Part shown: piece by piece, positions 46,375-58,872 of the stretch
How the letters are laid out: each line of letters starts with the position of its first letter
How positions within the stretch are numbered: position 1 is the stretch's first letter
Source of the DNA: Apteryx mantelli
Taxonomy: Eukaryota; Chordata; Aves; Apterygiformes; Apterygidae
Reading direction: 5' to 3'
Assembly (NCBI RefSeq): GCF_036417845.1
Contig: NC_090020.1
Location: 35,634,425-35,698,424, forward strand
Length of the DNA: 64,000 nucleotides
The notes under the pieces: generated by a model
The model's database searches: none
The model's input: the letters and a program-made list of their open reading frames with translations, nothing else
Told to the model about the DNA's origin: nothing
Made by a program: the position numbers and the translations under genes

Positions 46375-49123
46375 CTGTGAGGGGGGGAAAAAAAGCACAT
46401 TTTTGTTCTCTGCTCATTTGGTCTGACCATTTATTCTATGCAGAGTTAGCTGAAATCTTAAAGGCTCATAAAAAGGTGCTGACTTTCCAAAGATCATTTC
46501 ATTGGAACAGCTGTTTCCCCCTTTGGAGATCATTCTTTATTTAAAAATAATAGTCATAACAATAAAGATAATGACAAAGCAGGTACACATCAACACTTGG
46601 CCTAAAAAAAGTACTTTTTTATGAAATAGCAGACTCATAGCTTCATGGGAGCCAAGCAAGCAGAATGAGATAAATGTCCTAAGTCAGTATCTTAAAACAG
46701 GATATTCTTATTCTGGAAAAACATCTTCAGCTCCTGAAAAAAAAATCTGTTGTTTGCTCTGCATCTGTTGACTGCTCTATCCTCTCTCCACATGGAAAGC
46801 GGGACTCCTGTGATGGGGATATTGATGGGACATTCACAAATAGTTAATCACAGTGTCATTACACTTGTCACCTTCTTAGCAGTAGGTAAAAGCCCAGCCA
46901 TGGGCAAATACTTGTGTATGCTGGGTCCACCAAGCAGCTTATGATTACTCCTAACTGGAAATAAGTACGAAGCATGGGAAGCCAGAGGGGATGTAATAAA
47001 ACTAGCAACTTTTGCAGGCCTTTCGCTGAATTTGCATTGGTGATAAGGTGCCCACAACCTTGGAAAGATTTGTTCCTATTAACAGGCTGGACACATTTGT
47101 GCCTCTTTAGTCCTCACAGCTAACATATATGCAGTTCTAGCTTCCTTTCTTTCTGTTTATTTTATTAAAAATACACTATCTACATACTTCTTGTATGTAG
47201 ATGTAGAAATGTAACATTTGTGCTGCACTAATGTTACGTTATCATCTTACAGAGCTAGTATTTTCATTAACCTCTCTTTAATGTGAGCCCTTTTGAATAT
47301 TGCTGTTTCTCTGGAGCCATTTCCTTAAGCCCCCCCCGATTCTGAGCTCCTTCCTTTCCCACGGTGTGGGAAACAGCTGTGTAAAACTGGCCCGAAGAAG
47401 TACATTTCACTTTAACCACATTCGTAAACCAGAGGTAGCAAAAATATGAGAAGTGATGAAAGTGCAAAAGCTACCTGTCTTTAAAAATTAGCTGTCATTC
47501 TGTTGCTGGGCAAAATTTCTCTGCAAACAGTAGGCTTATTTGAAAAACAGCGTATCTTTTCAACGACTGATAAGCAACGCCGCTTCTAAAAACAGTAATA
47601 CGGCAAGGTGTCTCATTAGGCACTTGGGATTCTGTTTAACCTACTTTTCCAGACATACTTTGTGTCATCTTGCTTTTCAAGGAAAAAGAAAATTTCCCCT
47701 TTATTTTCAGGTTTAAAAACCAAAACCAAGCAGAGAACCTAAAAATGTCATGAGATATATTTGCGGGGAGGGAAGACCCTTAATTTCTGAAACAGTTTCC
47801 ATTACGCTGTAATGTACGTTGTCTCATCACCTTATTTTGCCAGGGGGCAGATTCCCCACTGCACAAGCAGGGTATCTGTCTCACCTTCCTCCTAGGATCC
47901 TAGGATCCTGCCTAAATAGCCAGGCAGGTAGGGAAGCAAGCAGACATTTTCCTTCACCTGCTTATTCTCCTTCTGCACCCAGCAGCTATTAATAACACAA
48001 CAGCTACAATTAATTGCAATCAGTGCTCCTCCCCTTAGACTTGCTTCGAATTAAATCCTGGCTGGTGGAAGTACAGGCAGCGGGAGACTGCTCCAGGTGC
48101 AGAAAATGAACCCGGTGTGGCCAAAGTGAGGTGTAAGCTATAGGCACAGCTTTACGCGAGCTGGGGTCTCCTAGCGGCATCGCTGCAGCAGCACCGAGCT
48201 CACTAATGGGTGCCAAAGTGGAAAGGCTGGGCTGGTCCCAAAGCTGCCAACACATCCTAACCGCCACACCGCAGCCTCTCCTATACTGGTAGGCTATATG
48301 ATCGGGCAGGTTTTCAAAGCTGCAGCTGCAACAGCAGCCGAGTGATCTCCAAAGAGGTCAAGCAGTGCAAAGCAGCCCTCGGTCCCGCCTGGTCAAGGGG
48401 CAAGAGCCAGCGCTAGCCCGGCTGTGACGGCCGGCAGCACAGGAGCTGAGCCAAGGCGTCTTCCACTCCTCACCTGCAGATCTTAACTCCTGCTACACAA
48501 ACAAAAGCACAGTAATAACCGCATTAGGCCAAAGTCCATCTGTCCTGCCTTCAGTGCTGGCCACCAAACAGCCGGCAGCAAATGTTTATGGAAATAGTAT
48601 CGGAAACTGAGAATCACCTGGTACGTTCTCTCCATTTCCAGAAAGCAGCAACTCAGGAGCTTCCTAAACTGTTGAATAATCATCACCAGAAGGGCTATCC
48701 TCCATGCATTGAGCTAATCAATCACTTGCAAAATTGTATATGCTTTTGGCCTCTGCAATAGCTTCCAGCAACAGCTTCCACAGTTTACACATGCATTGTA
48801 TGAAAAAGCATCCCCTCTAGATTGTTTTAAGCCTTCCACCTACAGCCTACACAGGAAAGAAAAAGGGATTTTCTGCAGTAGGAACATAAAGGCAAGCCAC
48901 AATCATTTCCTAGATGTACTCATACTTCTAGACGCCTATAAAAGAAGATCCTGACCAAAAGGGCGACAGGCTACATACAGTGGGTGAAAACAACCTATAC
49001 TTTAAATGATTAATGATCTCCAATTCTCAAAGCTACTTTAAGCTCACCTGCCTGCTGCGCCTGGTCTCCTCTGTGTTGAACTAAGAAAATATGGTCAACT
49101 TCACCAAAAGAAAAGAAAAATAC
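46375..49123 (-). other. SHC3: SHC3 intron (2.7 kb)
   Basis: This is intron DNA. Positions 47850-48480 are somewhat richer in GC than the rest, and an 8-bp CCTAGGAT-type duplication lies near 47890. I recognise no gene. Confidence 0.7.
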
Positions 49124-49187
49124 CTTTCGTTTCTTGAAGGCTCCTTTGGCACCAGGCACGGCTTCACAAACACGACTGATTGCTTCC
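49124..49187 (-). CDS. SHC3: SHC3 exon: PTB domain N-terminal helix
   Basis: This exon completes Arg24 and encodes [21 protein letters not shown] (residues 25-45). It contains the first PTB helix and a basic turn. The acceptor is TGTCTCTTCAG on the coding strand and the donor is AAG followed by GTATTT. Confidence 0.96.
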
Positions 49188-51736
49188 CTGAAGAGACATA
49201 AAAAAGCTTTATAGCAAATGGATGTGTGAGTTTCTTCATTATACTTCTGAAATGCCCTGGAAGAGAACAGCTCCAGACAGTATTTGTATTCACAAGTGAG
49301 GACAGTGAGTGGGTCAGTTAGCTCTCTTCTCGCCACTAAAATAGGTGTCATTCAAATGTAGATTACTTCATTCTAATGCAGAAGACACTTAATGGTCAAT
49401 GTTAGTGTAAGGAACAGCATCTTGAGAAGCACAAATGATAAAAACGGTTCCTTACGCCACCAAAAAGAACTTTTCTCATTGTAAATTAGAGTATTTACTT
49501 TAATACCTTCTTCCAGCTCTCATTTTTGTATCTTATTAAGTCATGGGGAACCTGATAATAAGAGATGTCTTTAAGAAACGTTGCTCTAGACCTTTTTTAA
49601 CCTTTTTGTAATGTAAAAAGTAGTAACTATCTTTTTTTTCTACTTACTGTACATTTATACTGTATAGTCAGAGCAAAGCCTCCTGGCTTTACATAATATC
49701 AGAACCCTAAAATATTCCTGGTGAAATGCATGTTGTATGTAATACATGTGACATATGTTTTGACACAAACTTTTTAACTGATATTTGTTCACTATGACCG
49801 AAACGATATATTTGTGGCCACATTTTTACATGGTAAAGAAAATGAACGCCATTAACATTTTTCTTCAGTTTTCTAATATTGCTTCATTCTTCCCGTTATG
49901 CTAATAGCCTGAGTGAAGAAATGCATATTGAGAATGAATCTGAATTAGGAGAATAACTATATATGACAGGAACTTTTCCAATCGTACAGCTACAAACAAA
50001 TCTTTTAGATCCTTTCAGCATTTAACAAGAGATTATCCAAGTAGTCGAGCTGATCAGTATTTAAAAACTGCTATAGTGCATGCACAGACATTCCTGTGGC
50101 AATTAGCAACACTGTTGTCCCATTAATTGATACTGTAAGACAGAATGGTTCCACAGGGACCAATAAGGGTAACTGCAAACTATAGTTTAACTGTTCTAAA
50201 TATTGATTAAGAGCCCAGACCATTAACAGTATATTATATTTAGACCTAAAGACAAGCAAATAACATGTATTTTATGCAAAAAAAAAATACAGAATATGAG
50301 ATTATGAACTCCAAGCTGAAGAGTTGTCAAAATAATCCAAACCTTGAAACACAACCTTGCTAAAAATAATAAATGACTTTAATTTAATGCCATGAGTGGG
50401 ATGGTATTTCAACTACACCCTAGGTGAATACATGGGATTATCAAAGGAGTCAGGAGGGAGAGGTCATATATACTAGCATTCAATATATAATGGCCCAACA
50501 AATGATGTCACAGATTTATCATTATGCAATCAGTAGTCGCTACACAGTTAAGTCTATGGTGCTTTTACCTAGGGCCCAATCCAAAGTTCAAATCACCTGA
50601 AAGAATCCCATGTTCGTTTGTGTTTTTTTTTTCCTTTGGATAAGGCCTCACAGCAGGTTTAAAATCCTGTCACTCTGGAGAAAAGTAAGATTTACAGGAA
50701 GAGATAATCCAAAAGCTTTCAGGCACACTCCTCTCTTTACATCTAGAAGAGGGCTTGCTTGCTGCAAAGCTTGCTTGTTTGTTTTTTTCCCAGCTATATG
50801 CTGGTCTAATAATATTACCCCTCACTACAAACCCTGCCTTGCATTTGTCCTTAGACCATCACAACTGCAACAGCACTCCCTTCCACAGTTCAGTGCTTGG
50901 ATTCAGTTCCCACATTTACCACAATGCCTCTTCGAATTCAAACAAGTGCTTAGTTAAAGCAATTACCAACTTTTCTTATGTAGCAAGTGAAAATCGCTCG
51001 GTTTAAAAGAGCAGCCCTGACGTATCTTAGAAATACGGGACAGCAAACATCACACCTACTTATCATTATGATATTTAGACATGATATTCAGCTCTTTGTC
51101 CTCTGTGTCTCCCCTCTCGTGCCTTTACTTCTGTTCTCTCTGTTCCCACCAGCGGTCTGCTTAGCATATTAAGATTGCCTGCAAATTTTGCCTCTCACAA
51201 AAAGTATATCCATTCCAGAGACACGAACTGTGCTTGACAGATACATTTGCTTGCAATTTCCTTTCTCTTCCTACTTGCCTCCACCATCTTCTACTTGTAG
51301 CAGCAACACGGAGCAGGTAGGAAGCAAGGGGAATTTTCAGGTTTTAATGACAAACAGAGCTTAAGAACTTGTATTTCTGGTGCGGGGCTGGTGATTGCAA
51401 TGTTTTTGCTCCTACCCCTTCTGCCTGAAGGTTCCTCCTGATTATCAGGCAGCAACCACATAGCTCAGTAGACCCATCTCATTCAAGGATCTTGTTGATC
51501 AAAACAGTCGGTTGAGCCCGGGACAGGAAAGGCACTGTCATGAGAGGTTGAAACCCGGCGCTGGGTTAGCAAGGCACCTCAGCTGCCATTGTGCACCGTG
51601 TCCCAGAAGAGCTGGGCAAGCAGTAAGCAGCTGACAGCCAGGAAACACAACCTCGCACTCAATAACAAAGCGTTACAGGTTTTCCAACTCTTGGTGTCCC
51701 TGTCAGTAAAATACCACAGTTTAACCAAACTCTTTG

Positions 51737-53343
51737 GCATTGCCTTCTTTGCTTCAGTCTTTACTGCTCAGGCCAGCCCTCAGGAACCCCAGACCCTGGA
51801 GGCAAGAGAGAAAGTCTGGAGAGAGGAAGATTTTCCCTTGGTGGAGGAGGAGTGGGTTAGAGATCATTTAAGCAAACTTGACACCCACAAATCCATGGGC
51901 CCTGATGGAATGCACCCATGAGTGCTGAGGGAGCTGGCGGATGTCATTGCTAAGCCACTCTCCATCATCTTTGAAAGGTCATGGAGAACAGGAGAGGTGC
52001 CCGAGGACTGGAAGAAAGCCAGTGTCACCCCAGTCTTCAAAAAGGGCAAGAAGGAGGACCCAGGGAACTACAGGCCAGTCAGCCTCACCTGCATCCCTGG
52101 AAAGGTGATGGAGTAGCTCATCCTGGAAGCCATCTCCAAGCATGTGGAGGAAAAGAAGGTGATCAGGAGTAGTCAGCATGGCTTCACCAAGGGGAAATCA
52201 TGCTTAACCAATCTGATAGCCTTCTATGATGGAATGACTGGCTGGGTAGATGAGGGGAGAGCAGTGGATGTTGTCTACCTAGACTTCAGCAAGGCTTTTG
52301 ACACTGTCTCCCGTAACATCCTCATAGGGAAGCTCAGGAAGTGTGGGTTAGATGAGTGGACAGTGAGGTGGATTGAGAACTGGCTGAATGGCAGAGCTCA
52401 GAGAGTTGTGATCAGCAGTGCAGAGTCTAGTTGGAGGCCTGTAGCTAGCGGTGTCCCCCAGGGGTCAGTCCTGGGTCCAGTCTTGTTCAACTTCTTCATC
52501 AATGACCTGGATGAAGGCACAGAGTGCACCCTCAGCAAGTTTGCTGACGATACAAAACTGGGAGGAGTGGCCGATACGCCAGAGGGCTGTGCTGCCATTC
52601 AAAGAGACTTGGACAGGCTGGAGAGGTGGGCGGAGAGGAACCTCATGAAGTTCAACAAAGGCAAGTGCAGGGTCCTGCACCTGGGGAGGAATAACCCCAT
52701 GCACCAGTACAGGTTGGGGGTTGACCTGCTGGAAAGCAGCTCTGCGGAGAAGGACCTGGGAGTGCTGGTGGACACCAAGTTAAGCATGAGGCAGCAATGT
52801 GCCCTTGTGGCCAAGAAGGCCAATGGTATCCTGGGCTGCATCAGGAAGAGTGTTGCCAGCAGGTCGAGGGAGGTGATTCTCCCCCTCTACTCAGCCCTGG
52901 TGAGGCCACATCTGGAGTACTGCGTCCAGTTCTGGGCTCCCCAGCACAAGAGGGATGTGGCACTACTGGAGCAAGTCCAGCAAAGGGCCACAAAGATGAT
53001 TAGGGGACTGGAGCATCTCTCTTATGAGGAAAGGCTGAGAGAGCTTGGCCTCTTTAGCCTGGAGAAGAGAAGGCTGAGAGGAGATCTTATCAATGTGTAT
53101 AAGTATCTGAAGGGAGGGTGTCGAGAGGATGGGACCAGACTCTTTTCAGTGGTGCCGAGCGACAGGACGCAAGGCAATGGGCACAAACTGAAACACAGAC
53201 ACTTCCATCTTAACATGAGGAAAAACTTCTTCACTGTGAGGGTGACAGAGCACTGGAACAGGTTGCCCAGAGAGGTGGTGGAGTCTCCTTCTCTGGAGAT
53301 ATTCAAAACGCGCCTGGATGCAATCCTGTGCAATGTGCTCTAG
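51737..53343 (+). pseudogene. CR1 ORF2 reverse transcriptase, broken by two stops
   Basis: One reading frame runs from the truncation to TAG at 53341-53343 with no frameshift. It contains the reverse-transcriptase blocks in order: a GPDG segment, [12 protein letters not shown]-like, [23 protein letters not shown], the catalytic FADD near 52540-52551, and the C-terminal connection region. Two in-frame stops break it, TGA at 51919-51921 and TAG at 52114-52116. Both are one C-to-T transition away from a sense codon, the usual pattern of methyl-cytosine decay. The endonuclease domain and ORF1 are missing because of the 5' truncation. The 399-codon piece after the second stop is open but starts within the polymerase domain and cannot be an active enzyme alone. 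Confidence 0.93.
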
Positions 53344-53422
53344 GTGACCCTGCTGAGCAGGGGGGTTGGACTAGATGATCTCCAGAGGTCCCTTCCAACC
53401 TCAGTGATTCTGTGATTCTGTG
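51737..53422 (+). mobile_element. CR1 LINE retrotransposon, 5'-truncated
   Basis: About 1.7 kb of the 3' part of a CR1 element, which is about 4.5 kb when complete. The 5' edge is where similarity to the CR1 ORF2 coding sequence begins, around the FFASVFT segment. The 3' end has the conserved CR1 untranslated tail (a GATGATCTCCAGAGG block near 53376) and two ATTCTGTG octamers (53407-53422). The hexamer AAACTC flanks both sides (51727-51732 and 53423-53428) and might be a short target-site duplication, although CR1 often leaves none. It is inserted antisense to SHC3. Low decay in the coding part suggests a fairly recent insertion. Confidence 0.95.
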
Positions 53423-56400
53423 AAACTCAGCACTCCAAAAGTCCGCACAAGCACTGGAAATGGAGCAGAAACCTGAGAAAGGTGACAACTCGTTGCAATG
53501 CTACTCGGATAAGGCAGGTCGTCTGCACTTACACTGGACAATTGTTTTAACTTTGTTTCTGGAAATTCTGTGAACAGTAAATGTACTCAGGCACCTGCTG
53601 GTTTAAGTTAACAATGCTTTTGGTGAAAACGCTAGGAACTTCAGAAAAGATATTTTGAAAGCAAGACTGTGTGTGCAAGATCAGAGTGGTCTGTCAGGCC
53701 AGGAGATGGCTTTCTCAGCAGCGATCCCTCATGTAGCTGTAACAAAAGGTACAGTACTTTCTCCACCTGGGAGTTAAGGAGCCTTACAGAAGTATCTGAT
53801 GAATATGGGAAGAAGAAAGTCAGCTGGATATCCACCGCCATTCAGATGTGCACTTTCCTGGGGGAAGCTTCCTGGATTTCCATGTTGAGAATATTCCAGA
53901 TCATCTTTGTGGGGGGGTCTTTACACATGGTCTGGTGATATGGAAAAAACACCCTAAAGCTTATTTCTAGCTTGCATTGCCAGGCAGTACAGAGCAGACA
54001 TCTTCTCTTTTTGCAGCAAGTCAAATTTGCAGATGCCTATGCAGCATAAACACCTGAGCCACAAAATCAGACCCCAAAATAGAAATAGCTGCTAGGTCAA
54101 GAGTGCAGTTATCTGACTCACACATGCAAATGCTCGTCTAAGAAATGTAAAAGCAGAAATTCTGGACATACTTGCATGGCTAAACAGTTGCATGGACTTT
54201 GGAGGAGCTGGATGTGACTACATTTTCTTCCTTTCCGGTAAGAAAGCTATTTGACATAGATGCCTGCCACATTTTTCTGTGCCACATGCCATTTCATTGG
54301 CTAGGCGCTGATCTCAGAGAAATACCAGTGCAAAGTTATCTTGATCTCTTGTAAAATTAGCTACTGTGCAGTCTGCAGCAGGGACCGCATGCCGAGTTCC
54401 AAATCTGTCCAAGAGTATTTTCTGCTTTGCAGATGGTCATGCTGTGGAGTCATTTTCTTGGCACAAAACACATTGTATATTTGAATATAGATTTCGGCAT
54501 GCAAATGTATCCACTGAAGAATTATCAAAATGCATTTTCCCAAGCCAACCTGTTCTGCTTTAAAGCGACTTGACATCTCTCTGAGACAGAGGAAGAAGCA
54601 TTTTACACTGGCATTTTGTTCTATTAAAAAGGCTAATGCCCTGATATTTTGCATAACTTTAGTCATATTTTATTCTGGCTGTTATATAAAGTAGCCCACT
54701 CGGGAAGCTGAAGTCTGTTCCTTTATGAAACACCATCACATGAAAAAAACCTCTTCTTGTGGTTTCAGTGATTTTTTGGCTTTGGGATGCCGGGTTTTGT
54801 TGTTGCTGTTTTTAATTAAAACCATTTAATTGACTAAGAAAACAGAATTCTGAAACTAATGTTTCAGGGGAATGACAGGCACATACAAATTGCACAGAGT
54901 TTTTTCAACATATTTGGAAAAAGAATAGCCATCTCAGACATTGAGACTAGCAACCGTGACTAGTTTTTGCTCTGAAATGTTTTGTATGATAAGACCAAAA
55001 AACCACCAATAGTCTCTTGTTAATATCTTCTAGTATCCTACAGTCCCCAAGTTTACCTTTGCCACCTCCAAAGGTTGGGGCTTCACAGCTAGACATCGAA
55101 AATGTTTACAAAAATAGACATCAAAAGATAGATTTTATTAATGAAAAAATGACATGTCCAGAAGAATTGTACATAAGGCCTCCAGTAATTTCTTCACAGT
55201 ATTAAACCCCTGCCAATCTTTTTAATAGTTTGTAAATCATTACCGTGCACTGTATGCTGAGGAGAAACAAAGTCTACACTGAAATTAAAAATAACTTGCT
55301 TCTGAAAAAAACAGAGACCAAAAATACATTTTTAGAAATCCATTTAATAAGTGAAATATTATTTGTTCATTTACAAAACAGGCAAAATGACTATGCGCTG
55401 TCTGAAGAAGCACAGGGGACATTCACAAACCCTGAGGACCAGGGCAATATATTACTGTTAACAAAACTTTAAATGCCAACAGGCAAATTGACGGTGGCTG
55501 GAAGATGCAAGGCTGAAAAAATAGCTAATCAAAATACAGCAGCGAATAAGGAAAGAAAGGGCGGAAGGGTAGCTGTGAGGAGCGGTTGGGCGTAATGCCA
55601 CCAATTTAGCATATGGTAGCCCTGCAGGGGGGCCCACTGAGAACATGGCAGAGAGACCTCGTGATGCCATTTGTTCACTCACGGCAGCCTCCCAGAAGTG
55701 GAGCCTGTCCTGCTGTACATGTGATGGGAAGCCTGGAAGAAAAGACTTGTGGAACAAGGTGACGTTGGCAGATGTGTCAAACAAGCTGTTGTCAACTTGT
55801 AGAGCAAGTAGAAGACGGTTCCTCCGTTTCTTCCTCCCCGGTCCTCATTTTGTTTCTTGAAATGGGTTTTTTTTACATGTAGAAAATCTATAAGCAGAAA
55901 ACAAAAGCAAGCTGGCCAATTTCATTTTTGGTATACTTAATAGATTTTACACAGTAGTAAGGCTGTCTTTGGCAACTGTTAGAGAGAAGGAGTAGTTTTC
56001 CATTGGTGATTCTAGCAGAGCAACATGGTTATTATTTTTACTCTCCTAAGTCTTCATTGTGGGACTTGCATTAAATTGCTAACAGAAGTCAATATATTCA
56101 GGAGGCTTCTTTTGCTTTTACTGTCAAAGAAACTTTTTATCCATCCGTATGCTTAATGAGGGCTCTGTTTTAAGTATGTATAGATAATGCAACTTCAAGT
56201 GATATTTGAGGCAATTTCAGTACAGTCTGTACCTTCTTTTATAATACAAAAGTTCAGAAACTCTCACTGTTTTATTCATCACTAGCAGAGAGATCTATCC
56301 GCTCTTGACGGTTTCTTCTAATATGGTCAGAACAATGCTCCGAACTTCAGAAAAGTAGAGTGAAACTGTGCATCCAACAGCACACTTTATTTAGCTATGT

Positions 56401-58858
56401 AACCATTCATTTTATGTGCACACAGTCAGTTTTGAACTTGGCAAAACTGGAGCAAACATATCCATTTTTCCTTGGCTACAGCAAATGTACATGGCCAAAG
56501 ATGCATATAACTGTTCCTCCACTGCAGAGAACACAGTTATATATACGTGATTAACCATTATTTAGGCTTTGACAATCACAGTCCAAAACTAAGGGTACCT
56601 TTCAAAGAGAAAAGCTCTTAAAATACTGCTTGCAGCTTTTGTAAAGATCAACTGAAAGCCGAACGCGTACCTACAAAAATCCTCCTTGTGCACAACCCTG
56701 CATCTGTGAAGAATAAGGTCAATGATGCCAACAAACTAAATAAAAATGTACTTGGAGGTCTAGATCTGTTAAGTGGATCTCTAATCCTTTAACTTCTTCT
56801 GGGGTTTTCAGGCTTTCTTCCATTCTGCATCTAGCTGTTTAGTCAAGTAGTGGTCAGGGAAATGGACAGAGAGAAATAAAAGCTGTCTTCTGTTGCTAAA
56901 TCAGGATCATAGCAGTCTCCAAATTGGGTCCATCCTCAGGTCATTTAATATAATATTCTCTCTCTCAGAAAGTAGCCCATAACAGATATTTCGGAGAGAA
57001 ACCTGGGAAACCTCACAATAAGTAAAATTTTAAAAACTTTGTCCAAGGGATAATTTTCTTTAACTCCTAATTGACTCCAAAGCATGACTTTGGAAATAGG
57101 TATCTTCCAAAACCTCTTTTTTACTAGAGGATTAACATTCTAACACTGACCTTTCATATTACCCCTTAAGATATATGGCATTTTATAAATATGCAAGCCA
57201 TCTTTGCCAAGGATTGTCCAGTGGCAATGAACTGTCTGATGTGATTAGACATAACACACAAAAGACAAACAAATTGCCTTGGTTTCTATATGTAATCAAA
57301 GTCTCTAGGTACAATTAACAGAAGAATTTCAGAGTGTCTCTATTGCCGAGGAGTAAGGCAATTGTTGACTTTGCATTAAGATTTGTGTTTAAAACACATA
57401 AAGACCACTCTGCTTCAGACCTTCTGCTTCTGTAGAACTATATGGATTCACCAACTTTCTGAAAACCCAGGGTAGACCTATACCTGTATCTGCTTCAGTG
57501 ACTATTTGGCTTTCAACTCTTCACTTTCCCCATCTCCTGAGAGACTCTGCTTTCTCACAAAGGCAAGTGGAATGGGGCAGCTCAATTAATTATTCTCATT
57601 CAGGCACTGCATTACCATATATTAATCAAATTAATCCAAATACTAATCAACATTTTTGCCATTAATAATACATTGAAAATGAAAGATTTAAATGTTAAGC
57701 ACACAAAAGCCTGTTTATTCTAACCCATTTCTGTGCCACTGAATCGGAGCTAAACAAGCAAATGTAAATTATTCCCTGATAGTATCAGTCATTCTTTGTG
57801 TCATTGCCCCACTTAGTGGGGCTATGCTGTAGGAATTACAAGCATGTCCCCATCCACTTTTTGGAATCCTGTTCCCTGGGGAGGGCAGCAGCAGCCAGCA
57901 CCCCTCGCTTGCCTGAGCTCAGCCCTGAAGAAACCGTGCAAAAGGAAAGAGGACTCTCGTTCACACCCCTTCCCCAAATAGCTGTGAGCCCAGACCCGCA
58001 GCCTGGGTTTGCATGTTCGGGAGTCCCCTAGGCACCTCCCCAAGTCCACGTAGCAGAAAGCAGGGGTGAACCCCACTCACCTTCCAGGCCAGTGTATACG
58101 TTAAGGAAGAGGTTGAGCAAACTTATGGAATTCACTGCAGATAACATGTTACCTGTCTTCAGAACTCACAGTGGAGCCATTTCTTCCCTTCCAGTGTCTT
58201 CCTTCCTTTTTCAGTGATGCTTGTTGAAAGTGAATTTCTGCAAAGAACACAGATATGGTTGAAGGAAACACTATAGTAAATTAATTTCATTCATGTTGTT
58301 TAGCAGGGGACTCGAACCCAGCTCTAAAATCTGGATTTGCATTATCTCCCTTCCAAAAGCTTGGGACAATGGTGCAAGAATGGGTTTGATTTTCGCTTTT
58401 AATAAAGATAGGTTCAGCCCCCAAATTGGGAGAGGAATCTCACTTCAAATAGTTCAGCCCGACAAAGTTCAGGGAGAGAATTAGGATCAGGGTTTGGATT
58501 CAGGCCCATCGCTAAAATAAAGTATCTCAGCCCTTTGATCTACTTGTTATTAACACAGCATGCAATATAATGTTTTGCTCAGCATGGGGAGGTGTGACTT
58601 TCTGAAGCTGCATGCAGCAAACTAATATTGCATTCAATTAGACAACAACAAAGAATATGCAGCCTTGTAGTCCACACACTGCTGTACGACAAACAGTGCA
58701 TGCAACATTATTATAATTCAATCCAGTGTATAGCTACACTCATGCATGCAACATGGTAGTGAAGACTCATTATACTATAACAGATTTCACAGTAAGCATA
58801 CAAACATACTAGATGAACGGCAAACATTGTACATGTTGCAAAAATATCTTACCTGATT

Positions 58859-58872
58859 TTTTTTTTTTTTTA
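58859..58872. repeat. Poly-T run
   Basis: A run of about 14 T in an SHC3 intron. It is poly-A in the transcript and has no associated element. Confidence 0.75.

Noticed and set aside
52398-53333. Minus-strand and shifted frames inside the CR1
   Set aside because: They are shadows of the reverse-transcriptase frame, which carries all the motifs.
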